Source of the DNA: Desertivirga arenae
GTDB taxonomy: Bacteria; Bacteroidota; Bacteroidia; Sphingobacteriales; Sphingobacteriaceae
Reading direction: 5' to 3'
DNA length: 64,000 nt
Assembly: GCF_017355785.1 (NCBI RefSeq)
Contig: NZ_JAFEWE010000007.1
Location: 186,001-250,000, forward strand
The position numbers were made by a program, and so were the translations under genes. Positions 9,015-17,978 of this stretch are shown piece by piece (position 1 is the stretch's first letter; every line of letters starts with the position of its first letter). The notes under the pieces are model-generated. The model did no database searches. It had not been told where the DNA came from and was given only the letters and a program-made list of their open reading frames with translations.

Positions 9015-10577
9015 ATGAAAAGACTACCAATTTTTAAACTGATGGCGGCTATATTTTTTATAGCTTCTGCCTGCCAGAAGGGGCCCGCAGATTTCCCGGG
9101 CACCGGGCAACCTGACGTTCCACTGGAACCTGGTGCTACCCTCAGCTCAGCTCCTCTCGGAACTTTAGTAGACAGTGGTATTTACAGGATCCGTGGTTTA
9201 GCATCAATAGAGGGAGGGCCGGTAGTTGAAGTAGCAGGAAAATCCAAAGGTGAAAATGCTATGGTCCATCAATGGACGTGGTTTCCTAATAATGCTCAAA
9301 AATGGCAACTAATTAAGGCTGATTCAAACTACTATCAGTTGAAAAATGCACACAGTAACCGGTTACTTGAATCTCCATCTTCAATTGCCGGCGCTATACT
9401 TCAACAAGGCAAGGAAAAGCACTCTGACGCTCATTTATGGAAGATAACTTATACTGGTAGTAATAACCTTTTTACGCTTACCAACAAGGGAACCGGGATG
9501 AAAATGGTCCTGGATCCTGATAATAATGTTGCGGGGAGTAAGATAAGGCAGAATGTTTCAGTAACTGGCAAGCAAGATGTATTCAATTTTCATAATCTCT
9601 ACTATCAGAACCCGCTTATAGATGTTAGCAGGGCCGATCCCTATGTTGCTGAAAAGGATGGCTCTTATTATTTTATGTATACCAGAGGTGACCGGTTAGG
9701 GCTCAGAAAGACAAAATGGATGTCGCTTGTCAATACGGCTAGAGAGGTGGTAGTGTGGACCCCTCCTGCGGGTACTGCTTACTCAAAAAACATCTGGGCT
9801 CCAGAGCTGCATTTCCTTGAGGGTAAGTGGTATTTATATTTTGCAGCTAACGACGGACAGGGGGATACCCACAGGATGTATGTCCTTGAAAACAGCAATG
9901 CTGACCCTACCACGGGTACCTGGACCTTTAAGGGGAAAATTTCAGATCCTTCTGATCAGTGGGCTATTGATGGAACAGTGCTAACAATCGGCTCCAATCA
10001 CTACTTCGTGTGGTCAGGTTGGGAAAGTGTAAGAACCAGGTACAAACAATATATTTATCTCGCTTCCATGTCTAACCCATGGACTATTAATAGCAACCGT
10101 GTAAGAATATCTGCTCCTACAGAAACCTGGGAAAAGCACGAGCCAAATTCAATCGGTTTAGGTGTGAACGAAGCGCCCATCATGCTCCAGAAAGATGAAG
10201 AAAGCCCTGTATTTATTATATATTCTGCAAGTCGCTACAGCAGCGATAATTATTGCCTGGCGCAAATCCAGCTGAAAGATGGAGGGAATCCATTAAATAC
10301 GGATGATTGGATCAATAAAAAGCAGGTTTTTGTAAAAAGTGAAGCTAATGCTGTATATGGACCCGGACATAACGGATTCTTTACCAGCAGCTTTACGGAC
10401 CCCGACAAGGTAACGCATAAAGAAAACTGGTTTATCTACCATGCTCGCAGTGCCCCTAATACCTCGGGCCCAAGAACGCCAAGAATGCAAAAGCTAACAT
10501 GGAACGCAGACGGATCTCCCAATTTTGGAACCGCGATCGGGCAGGGAGTGAGTATGCAAGTACCGGTAGGCGAATAA
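9015..10577 (+). CDS. Lipoprotein with ricin-type lectin domain and GH43 domain
   Basis: Probable cell-surface exo-acting arabinofuranosidase or xylosidase. The N-terminus is a lipoprotein signal (FIASAC, lipidated Cys20). Residues about 45-195 form a beta-trefoil, ricin-B/CBM13-like domain, with QKWQL and LWKIT repeats typical of the fold. Residues about 198-515 are a five-bladed GH43 propeller: Asp208 in RADPY is the general base, Asp319 in WAIDGT the pKa modulator and Glu386 in NEAPI the acid. The stretch KNIWAPELHF with YFAANDG is typical of arabinan- or arabinoxylan-active members. It is the first gene after operator copy B and lies 25 bases before susC, so it belongs to the import operon. 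The lectin domain probably holds the enzyme on its glycan. Subfamily and specificity are not readable by eye. Confidence 0.87.
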   Translation: MKRLPIFKLMAAIFFIASACQKGPADFPGTGQPDVPLEPGATLSSAPLGTLVDSGIYRIRGLASIEGGPVVEVAGKSKGENAMVHQWTWFPNNAQKWQLIKADSNYYQLKNAHSNRLLESPSSIAGAILQQGKEKHSDAHLWKITYTGSNNLFTLTNKGTGMKMVLDPDNNVAGSKIRQNVSVTGKQDVFNFHNLYYQNPLIDVSRADPYVAEKDGSYYFMYTRGDRLGLRKTKWMSLVNTAREVVVWTPPAGTAYSKNIWAPELHFLEGKWYLYFAANDGQGDTHRMYVLENSNADPTTGTWTFKGKISDPSDQWAIDGTVLTIGSNHYFVWSGWESVRTRYKQYIYLASMSNPWTINSNRVRISAPTETWEKHEPNSIGLGVNEAPIMLQKDEESPVFIIYSASRYSSDNYCLAQIQLKDGGNPLNTDDWINKKQVFVKSEANAVYGPGHNGFFTSSFTDPDKVTHKENWFIYHARSAPNTSGPRTPRMQKLTWNADGSPNFGTAIGQGVSMQVPVGE

Positions 10578-10602
10578 ATTTTAATAAGAAATCAATTGTA
10601 AG

Positions 10603-13600
10603 ATGATGTTATATAATTACTTAAGTTCTAAACGAATGCGGGTTTCGGAAGGGCTGCTATTTGTTCTGTGCTTTTTCCTTGGACAGTTCGCAGTTTTAGC
10701 ACAAAACAGGACAATAAGAGGAACCGTAATGGATGCCACTACCGGCGAAGCGTTGATAGGTGTAGTAGTTAAAGTTGATAACAGTAAAATCGGGACTAGT
10801 ACAGACCTTAAAGGAACATTTACCCTTGCGGTCCCCGCAACTGCAACGCTCAACTTCTCCTATATAGGCTACGAAACCCAAACTGTCGCAATTGGTGACA
10901 GAAATGAAATTCAGGTTAAACTTACTCAAAGCAATAAAACCTTAAATGAGGTGGTCGTGGTAGGTTACGGCACCATGAGGAAGAAAGATCTTACCGGTGC
11001 CATAACGCAGATCAGACCCGATAAAATCGCCGATCAGAATCCTAACACTACTCAGGATATTCTTCGTGGAACTCCTGGTGTTACAGTAGGATTGGATCCT
11101 GGTGCAAAAGGAGGAGGTACGATCAGGATCCGCGGCCAACGATCAGTATACACTGCAGGGGGGCATAATGACCCTCTTCTTGTACTGGATGGAACAATTT
11201 TTTATGGCGAGTTATCCGAGATTAATCCTGACGATATTGAACAGATCGATGTATTGAAAGACGCTTCGGCTGCTGCCGTTTACGGAGCTAAATCTGCTAA
11301 TGGTGTGCTGATCATCACGACAAAAAAGGGAAAGAAGGGAAAACCAAAGTTTAGTGCTACTTCCAATGTTGGCGCGGTAACAATGGGGGTGGATCGCAAT
11401 GTTTTTGATCCGGAAGGCTATATGAAGTACCGGAATGACTGGTACCTGGCAGATACCTATGGTGTAAACACGGCAACCGGTAATTATGAGGCTTACCGTA
11501 CAGCTTCTTCAGCTTCACAAAGTAAAATATTGCCAGGATACTTTGACCGGCCTACTGAAGCTAACCTGTCTAGATACGGACTTACTTTAGACCAATGGAA
11601 AGCTTATACAAATAACGAGGCTGGTGCATCTGATAATGAAATCTGGGCAAAGCGCTTATTATTGCAGGGAACCACTTTAACCAACTTTCTAGGGGGCCAA
11701 ACTTTTGATTGGTACAATCACAGCTTCAGAAGGGGATTCAATCAAGATCATAACTTGAGTGTTTCCGGTGCAAGTGACAGGACAAGTTATTACATGTCTC
11801 TTGGTTATCTTTCCAATGAAGGGGTTACAGTAGGTAACGATTATAAGGCGATACGCTCCAATTTAAAAGTAGACGGCAAAGTAAATAAATGGCTGGATAT
11901 CGGTGCCAATATTAATTTTCAACACCGGACTGATGGAGATCTGGCTGTAGATTTTGACAGGCAGATGCGTTCGAACTCCCCATTCGCCAGCTACAGAGAT
12001 GCAGATGGAAATCTAGTGGTATACCCTATGGGTGAGGCTGTTACTGTTAACCGTGGATATAACTATGATTTTGATATTGACTATCGCGATCTGGACAAAG
12101 GATTCACAACTTTCAATACTATCCTGACAGCCAAAGTCAAGCTTCCTTTCAATATCACATATTCCTTCAATGGTTCTCCACGTTTCCAGTTCTTCCATGA
12201 TCGCTACTGGGAGTCTGCCAGCCATCCTGCCTGGAGGGGAACAAATGGATTGGTTAACAGGGAAGCTACAGAACGCTTCGAATGGTCACTAAATAATACT
12301 CTTAATTGGGAGCATACCTTCGCAAAAAAACACCACTTTAATGTCACTCTAGTGCAGGAAGCTGAACAAAGACAAAGATGGAGGGACAGAATAGAAGCCC
12401 GCAATATTCTTCCTAGTGATGCATTGGGCTATCACGAAACCTTTTATGGTGATAAGAACAAAAGTCTTTACGACAGTGATGATATAAAAGAGACAGCTGA
12501 TGGATTGTTAGGCCGCTTGTTCTATTCCTATGATGGCCGCTATATGCTTACTACCTCGGTTCGTCGTGATGGATATTCAGCATTTGGATCTTCAAATCCG
12601 AGGGCTACATTTTTCTCCGCGGGCCTTGCATGGACATTCAGCAATGAGAAGTTCTTTAAGTGGTCATCAATGAGTAATGGTAAATTAAGAGTGAGCTGGG
12701 GGCAGAATGGTAACAGGCAGCTCGATAATGTTTATATTGCCTTAGCCAACCTTGGTGCGGGTGCCGGGGGAACGATGGGGTATGTTGACGCAAGTGGGAA
12801 CCTGATACAGTACAGATATTTGTATATGGATAGGCTTGCGAGCCCTGGACTGGCTTGGGAGAAGACCGAAGCTTTCAATACAGGACTAGATTTTGGGTTT
12901 TTAAGGGACCGGATAACAGGGTCTTTCGATTACTACATCACCCCAACGGTGGATATGATTATGAGTCGCAACTTACCTGATTTTACTGGCTTTGCCAGTA
13001 TCACCACCAACCTGGGAAAGGTTGAAAACCGTGGATTTGAAATATCTATAAATTCTCAAAATATTCGAAGTAATTCATTTACCTGGAATTCTACCTTGGG
13101 TTATTCTAAATACAAAAACACGATCAAAAACCTTTATTACATCTATGATAATGTCCTGGATGCAAATGGAAACGTAGTTGGGACGAAAGAGCGGGATGAT
13201 ATATCAAACAGCTGGTTTATCGGACAGCCTATCAATTCAATATGGGATTATCGTGTAACAGGAATCTGGCAAGCGAATGAGGTAGAGGAAGCCAAAAAAT
13301 ATGGTCAACGACCGGGAGACCCTAAGGTTGCTAATCTTTATACTGCTGACGACAAGGTTAACGCAGATGGAAGTATTTCGCCAGTTTATAACAACAGCGA
13401 TAAGGAGTTCCTGGGACAGGAAAATGCTCCGATCATGTGGTCACTGAGAAATGACTTCACCTGGAAAAACTTGAGCTTATCCTTTAACATGTATTCCTAC
13501 TGGGGCCATAAGAGCCGTAACTCCAATTACCTGAACCAAACGAACGGAGGGTCGGAGGTAACTTATCTGTGGAATACCTATGAGAGAAATTACTGGACAC

Positions 13601-13890
13601 CAGAAAATCCAAGCAACTTCTACGGTAGGTTAGATGCGAAGGGACCTTCCGGTGTGAATACTCCGAGCAGGATTTACGACCGCTCTTTTATTCGCCTGGA
13701 AAATGTAAGTCTCGGGTACAACTTGCCGTCCAGGTTACTTGCCAGCCATGGTGTTGAGCGGCTAAGAGTCTATGGTACGGTAAGGAATGTTGCCGTATGG
13801 AACAAGGATAAAAACTGGGAATACTGGGATATAGAAACAGGTACAATAGCGCCAAGAATATACACCTTCGGAATGAGTCTAACCTTTTAG
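10603..13890 (+). CDS. SusC-type TonB-dependent transporter (PUL 1, first)
   Basis: Outer-membrane transporter that takes up oligosaccharides bound by its SusD partner. A signal peptide (FFLGQFAVLAQ) is followed by a carboxypeptidase-D-like domain (about residues 37-115, GTVMDATTGEALIGV), the linker LNEVVVVGYGT, a plug domain with DPLLVLDG and the SusC signature VLKDASAAAVYGAKSANGV, then a 22-strand barrel ending in the aromatic-terminal FGMSLTF. There is no STN domain, so it is not expected to signal to an anti-sigma factor; control by the local two-component system is more likely. The frame opens with two possible starts, ATG 10603 and ATG 10636. The second gives a more usual signal peptide length, but the first is kept. 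Stop and susD start are 11 bases apart. Confidence 0.95.
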   Translation: MMLYNYLSSKRMRVSEGLLFVLCFFLGQFAVLAQNRTIRGTVMDATTGEALIGVVVKVDNSKIGTSTDLKGTFTLAVPATATLNFSYIGYETQTVAIGDRNEIQVKLTQSNKTLNEVVVVGYGTMRKKDLTGAITQIRPDKIADQNPNTTQDILRGTPGVTVGLDPGAKGGGTIRIRGQRSVYTAGGHNDPLLVLDGTIFYGELSEINPDDIEQIDVLKDASAAAVYGAKSANGVLIITTKKGKKGKPKFSATSNVGAVTMGVDRNVFDPEGYMKYRNDWYLADTYGVNTATGNYEAYRTASSASQSKILPGYFDRPTEANLSRYGLTLDQWKAYTNNEAGASDNEIWAKRLLLQGTTLTNFLGGQTFDWYNHSFRRGFNQDHNLSVSGASDRTSYYMSLGYLSNEGVTVGNDYKAIRSNLKVDGKVNKWLDIGANINFQHRTDGDLAVDFDRQMRSNSPFASYRDADGNLVVYPMGEAVTVNRGYNYDFDIDYRDLDKGFTTFNTILTAKVKLPFNITYSFNGSPRFQFFHDRYWESASHPAWRGTNGLVNREATERFEWSLNNTLNWEHTFAKKHHFNVTLVQEAEQRQRWRDRIEARNILPSDALGYHETFYGDKNKSLYDSDDIKETADGLLGRLFYSYDGRYMLTTSVRRDGYSAFGSSNPRATFFSAGLAWTFSNEKFFKWSSMSNGKLRVSWGQNGNRQLDNVYIALANLGAGAGGTMGYVDASGNLIQYRYLYMDRLASPGLAWEKTEAFNTGLDFGFLRDRITGSFDYYITPTVDMIMSRNLPDFTGFASITTNLGKVENRGFEISINSQNIRSNSFTWNSTLGYSKYKNTIKNLYYIYDNVLDANGNVVGTKERDDISNSWFIGQPINSIWDYRVTGIWQANEVEEAKKYGQRPGDPKVANLYTADDKVNADGSISPVYNNSDKEFLGQENAPIMWSLRNDFTWKNLSLSFNMYSYWGHKSRNSNYLNQTNGGSEVTYLWNTYERNYWTPENPSNFYGRLDAKGPSGVNTPSRIYDRSFIRLENVSLGYNLPSRLLASHGVERLRVYGTVRNVAVWNKDKNWEYWDIETGTIAPRIYTFGMSLTF

Positions 13891-13901
13891 CTAACAGAAC
13901 G

Positions 13902-15836
13902 ATGAAAAAGAACTTTAACAAGACAATTAGCAAGGCATCAAAATCAGTTTTGGCGGTAATTCTGCTTGCCTTGGGACATTCCGGATGTAAGGAGGATTTT
14001 CTGAAGCCGGAACCTCTTTCTTTCTTTGAGCCTGATGCAACCTTTAGCACTCAAAGCGGTTTGGATGCACAAATGGCCATATGCGACCGTCACCTGCGAT
14101 CTTATTGGACCTTTACTAATACCACCACAGATCTCGGTCGCCCAATGAGCACGGAGTATATGTTTACAGATGTCGCCGTTGCAGGAAAGACTGATGATGG
14201 TAATATCCTTGCCGATATCGCCACCCGGGTAACTCCAACCACAATGCCTGAGCGGATGCCTTTCTTTTGGGATGAAACCTATAATGGGATAAAGTATGCC
14301 AATACGATCTTAACGTATGCTAACAGGGTTAAGGGTTTGACGCCTGCCGAAATAAAAGCTTACGAGGGGCGAGCACTTTTCCATCGTGCAATCCGTTACA
14401 TGTCCCTTTGTTTTCATTTCAAAGATGTCCCTCTAATCACTAAGATCCTGGAAACTCCAAAAACTAATTATCGGAGTACAAAACGTTCGGCAATATTGGA
14501 GATGTTAACCCAGGATATGGAAAAGGCGGTTCAATGGGTTCCTAACCAGGCACAAATGAGCCTTACCGGTATGGTGAACAAAGGTGCATGCCGTCAGCTG
14601 CTGATAAAGTGTTATCTGGCTACCGGACAATGGGACAAAGCGATAGCACAAGCTGATACCCTGATCAACCAATCCGGGTATTCCCTTATGACCAATACTT
14701 TCGGGAACTTTATTAGTCCATATTCTGAAGTATGGCCGGTTACACGTAATGTTATATGGGATTTGCACCGACCAGAAAATAAGGCAATAAATGCCAACAA
14801 AGAAGGTATCCTGGTGATGATTAACCGGAATGAAACCGACATGGCTATTAAGTTGGAAGCAATACGAAATTGGGGGCCAATGCTTGATAACGCAGCCACG
14901 ACGACTCCTGATGGAAAGCAAGCTGTGAGATTTTACGCACGTTCGAATGCAAATTACCGTGCACAGTATGATTATAACAGGGCCTTAGGCCGTGGTATTG
15001 GAGTTATCCGGCCAACTTACTATGCTCAAAAAGGGGTTTGGTACTTGAACGGAGTTGATGATCAGGGTGATTTGCGCCATAGCACTGCAGTAGGCAATTG
15101 GGTTACAATGGAGTCACTGAAGTACAACGACCCCTCAAGTAAGAATTTTGGTGAAAATCTTCGTCTGATTGGTACTGGTGGTAAACTCTTATCTACAGAT
15201 ACTATCCGTAACTGGTTCGGCTATCCGCACTATAAATATTATATCGAAGACCCTGTGGCCACACGTAATGTAAATAATGCGGATCACAGGGGAGGGGCTG
15301 GCGACTGGTATTTTTACCGACTTGCAGAAACTTACCTGTTGCGGGCTGAGGCAAAATTTTATAAGGGAGATATTGGGGGAGCTACTGAGGATGTGAACAT
15401 TGTGAGAAGAAGAGCAAAGTGTAACCAGGTATATACCACTGTTAATATCGGTGATATTATGAGTGAGAGGGCCAGGGAGCTTCATATGGAGGAATGGCGT
15501 TTTACCGAGATGAGCAGAGTATCTTATTGTCTTGCTTTAAGTGGGAAGGCCGATGAGTGGGGAAATGTATATAATGTTAATAATCTGGATCAGAATAGCT
15601 ACTGGTTTCAAAGGATTCAGCATTACAGTGATTTCTATAATAAAGGAAAAGTAACTGTAAGAAACCGTTCTTACACAATGGCTCCACATAATATTAACTG
15701 GCCGGTACCGCAGGGGGAGATCGACGCTAATGGCGGAGCCCGCCTTAGTCAAAATCCAGGGTATACTGGTTATGATGCTAGTATTCCTATGTGGGAGACA
15801 TGGCAAGAAGCAGTGACGGATGAGGGACAAAATTGA
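13902..15836 (+). CDS. SusD/RagB glycan-binding lipoprotein (PUL 1, first)
   Basis: Surface lipoprotein that caps the SusC barrel and binds the incoming glycan. The signal ends in a lipobox with lipidated Cys near residue 29 (LGHSGC). The N-terminal SusD-like helical region holds the usual TPR-like pattern, with GIKYANTILTYANRV and GRALFHRAIRYMSLCFHF. The C-terminal RagB part has the family's YRLAETYLLRAEAKF helix, ERARELHMEEWRFTEM and the ending INWPVPQGEID. The 644 residues are on the long side but within the family range. It follows susC by 11 bases and is the last gene of the unit; a weak hairpin terminator follows. The ligand is unknown. Confidence 0.94.
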   Translation: MKKNFNKTISKASKSVLAVILLALGHSGCKEDFLKPEPLSFFEPDATFSTQSGLDAQMAICDRHLRSYWTFTNTTTDLGRPMSTEYMFTDVAVAGKTDDGNILADIATRVTPTTMPERMPFFWDETYNGIKYANTILTYANRVKGLTPAEIKAYEGRALFHRAIRYMSLCFHFKDVPLITKILETPKTNYRSTKRSAILEMLTQDMEKAVQWVPNQAQMSLTGMVNKGACRQLLIKCYLATGQWDKAIAQADTLINQSGYSLMTNTFGNFISPYSEVWPVTRNVIWDLHRPENKAINANKEGILVMINRNETDMAIKLEAIRNWGPMLDNAATTTPDGKQAVRFYARSNANYRAQYDYNRALGRGIGVIRPTYYAQKGVWYLNGVDDQGDLRHSTAVGNWVTMESLKYNDPSSKNFGENLRLIGTGGKLLSTDTIRNWFGYPHYKYYIEDPVATRNVNNADHRGGAGDWYFYRLAETYLLRAEAKFYKGDIGGATEDVNIVRRRAKCNQVYTTVNIGDIMSERARELHMEEWRFTEMSRVSYCLALSGKADEWGNVYNVNNLDQNSYWFQRIQHYSDFYNKGKVTVRNRSYTMAPHNINWPVPQGEIDANGGARLSQNPGYTGYDASIPMWETWQEAVTDEGQN

Positions 15837-15852
15837 GATTGACTGATACTTG

Positions 15853-15883
15853 AAGCTGCGGTTATGTGAATTAAGCGCAGCTT
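15853..15883 (+). terminator. Weak hairpin after susD
   Basis: AAGCTGCG (15853-15860) pairs with CGCAGCTT (15876-15883), an 8-bp stem with a 15-base loop. Only a short T tract follows, so termination may be partial. The next operator copy begins five bases later. Confidence 0.4.
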
Positions 15884-15887
15884 TAAT

Positions 15888-15943
15888 TGATACGAATCGA
15901 GAAAGGTATGAATCGATTCTCCTGTGGCCAATCGCTTACTTTG
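15888..15943 (+). promoter_or_regulatory. PUL 1 operator/promoter, copy C (before clan-A hydrolase)
   Basis: TGA (15888-15890), TCGAG (15897-15901) and TGA (15909-15911), then TTACTTTG ending at 15943, again 46 bases from T to G. The fifth core base is G instead of C here. The hydrolase start lies 87 bases downstream. Confidence 0.65.
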
Positions 15944-16029
15944 AGTTTCGAGATAATAGGCGCTGCATGTGATTTCGAACAATCTAACAATGTAGATGTG
16001 ATATTACGCAGCCAAGAACAACAACATTT

Positions 16030-17127
16030 ATGAAATCAAAACTATTTATTTTTTTAATCGCGGCCTTCCTCCTACAGGTCCCGGTTGCCTTTTCGCAGCA
16101 GATAATAGCACCGGAAAAAGTATGGTCGGCAGAAAAGGCCCATGAATGGTATGCCAAACAGCCCTGGCTGGTAGGCTCTGATTATATACCCGCTAATGCA
16201 ATTAATCAACTCGAGATGTGGCAGGCCGAGACTTTCGATCCAAAGCGTATTGATAAAGAGCTGGGATGGGCAGAAGGCCTTGGAATGAACACTGCTAGGG
16301 TATATCTGCATAGTCTTGCCTATAAGGCTGATCCGGCAGGATTTAAAAGCCGTATGGACCAGTTCTTAAAAATTGCAGATAAGCATAAAATAAGGCCTGT
16401 ACTGGTATTTTTTGACGATTGCTGGAATAAGATACCTGCAATAGGAAAACAACCGGCGAAAAAGCCGGGTGTACATAATTCGGGTTGGATGCAAGATCCG
16501 GGAGACCCGGCTTACAAAGAGCAATCCAATTATGCGGCTTTGGAGGTATATGTGAAAGATGTTTTGAGGACTTTTTCAAAGGATAAAAGGATACTTCTCT
16601 GGGATTTGTATAATGAACCAGGGAATAGTGGTAAGTTAGGTACTACTATGCCTTTGCTTGCAAAGGTTGTAAGTTGGGCAAGGGAAGTAAACCCTGAACA
16701 ACCATTAACGATGGGCCTCTGGAGCTGGGGAGAGAATTTTGCTGAACTTAATCGTTTTCAGTTGATGAACTCCGACGTGGTCTCTTACCACTGTTATGAT
16801 GATCCAGGTCGTCACTTGAGAACGATCGAACTTTTGAAACTGCATGGTAAACCCTTAATCTGTACAGAATACATGGCCCGTACACGTAATAGTACCTTTA
16901 TCAATACCTTACCGATGTTGAAAAAGGAAAATGTAGCTGCCATCAACTGGGGGTTTGTGGACGGTAAAACCAATACGAAATATGCCTGGGATACACCTCT
17001 GCCAGATGGTAGCGAGCCAAAGCTGTGGTTTCATGATATTTTTAACGCAGATGGTACGCCTTACAAGAAAGAGGAAACGGATCTGATCAGGAAGCTGACA
17101 CAGGAAAAGCTTGTTTCCAAAGAATAG
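16030..17127 (+). CDS. Secreted clan GH-A glycoside hydrolase (GH5-like)
   Basis: A retaining hydrolase of the (beta/alpha)8 clan A type. A signal peptide covers about the first 22 residues (VAFSQ). The acid/base is Glu196 in the NEP motif (WDLYNEPG) and the likely nucleophile is Glu280 in LICTEYMAR; both sit at the ends of predicted strands 4 and 7, as in GH5 and related families. At 365 residues it is a single catalytic domain. Proteins of this type are often labelled 1,4-beta-xylanase or cellulase, but nothing here fixes the substrate. It leads an operon with DUF1080 and Gfo/Idh/MocA genes behind operator copy C, so it may act before or alongside the oxidative steps of those two proteins. 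Confidence 0.75.
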   Translation: MKSKLFIFLIAAFLLQVPVAFSQQIIAPEKVWSAEKAHEWYAKQPWLVGSDYIPANAINQLEMWQAETFDPKRIDKELGWAEGLGMNTARVYLHSLAYKADPAGFKSRMDQFLKIADKHKIRPVLVFFDDCWNKIPAIGKQPAKKPGVHNSGWMQDPGDPAYKEQSNYAALEVYVKDVLRTFSKDKRILLWDLYNEPGNSGKLGTTMPLLAKVVSWAREVNPEQPLTMGLWSWGENFAELNRFQLMNSDVVSYHCYDDPGRHLRTIELLKLHGKPLICTEYMARTRNSTFINTLPMLKKENVAAINWGFVDGKTNTKYAWDTPLPDGSEPKLWFHDIFNADGTPYKKEETDLIRKLTQEKLVSKE

Positions 17128-17206
17128 AGATAGGGCAACCTGAACGATAGATGCATTAACCAGGCTAACAAAAACACACATTTACAATAGAACGATAGTG
17201 TAATTT

Positions 17207-17968
17207 ATGAAAACTAACCAATTACTTTTCGCGGGACTATTAATGTTCTTTGCTTCAGGAACAGCATGGGGGCAAAGCAAGACTTCAAAAGAGCCTTATA
17301 TAAATTCGGTAAGTCAAAGTGAGAAAAAGGAAGGCTTCAAGCTTCTTTGGAATGGTACGAATGGCGAAGGATGGCGAGCTATATTTAAAGATCATTTTCC
17401 TGAAAGGGGCTGGGAAATGAAAGATGGAGTACTTACTATACAACCTTCTAATGGTGAAGAACAAGGTTCGGGTGGAGATATTGTTACTGCTAATCAATAT
17501 TCTGCTTTCATCTTAAAGTTCGACTTCAAACTTACAGAAGGCGCGAATAGTGGTGTGAAATACTTTGTTACTGAAAAGGAAAAAACTGATAAATCAGGAA
17601 TTGGTCTTGAATTCCAGATTTTGGATGATGATCGTCATCCTGATGCTAAGCTTGGAATGAATGGAAATAGAAAGCTGGCCTCTCTTTACGACCTGATTCC
17701 TTCTAATAAACCTTCTTCTTCCATGCGGCCGATCGGGCAGTGGAACTCGGGAGAAATCAGGGTTTACCCCAATAATCATGTTGAACATTGGCTGAATGGG
17801 ATAAAGGTAGTTGAATATGAACGCGGATCAAAAAAGTTCCGTGAATTGGTGGCTAATAGTAAGTATAAGAACTGGGAAGATTTTGGTGAGGCGGAAAAAG
17901 GCCGTATTCTGTTGCAGGATCATGGTAATAAGGTCTCTTACAGAAATATCCGTATAAAAACACTTTAA
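17207..17968 (+). CDS. DUF1080 protein, 3-keto-glycoside lyase/hydrolase type
   Basis: DUF1080 (PF06439) proteins have a concanavalin-like beta-sandwich, and characterised members cleave 3-keto-glycosides, some through beta-elimination. A signal peptide covers about residues 1-23 (SGTAWGQ). Family-typical stretches are KEGFKLLWNGTNGEGWRAIF, GGDIVTANQYSAFILKFDFK, GANSGVKYFV, GIGLEFQILDDDRHPDAK and the C-terminal GRILLQDHGNKVSYRNIRIK. The 253-residue length is normal for one domain. It lies 80 bases after the clan-A hydrolase and 11 bases before a Gfo/Idh/MocA gene. That pairing is what suggests C3 oxidation followed by cleavage. The domain call is firm; activity on this PUL's glycan is inference. 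Confidence 0.85.
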   Translation: MKTNQLLFAGLLMFFASGTAWGQSKTSKEPYINSVSQSEKKEGFKLLWNGTNGEGWRAIFKDHFPERGWEMKDGVLTIQPSNGEEQGSGGDIVTANQYSAFILKFDFKLTEGANSGVKYFVTEKEKTDKSGIGLEFQILDDDRHPDAKLGMNGNRKLASLYDLIPSNKPSSSMRPIGQWNSGEIRVYPNNHVEHWLNGIKVVEYERGSKKFRELVANSKYKNWEDFGEAEKGRILLQDHGNKVSYRNIRIKTL

Positions 17969-17978
17969 GGTTTTATTT

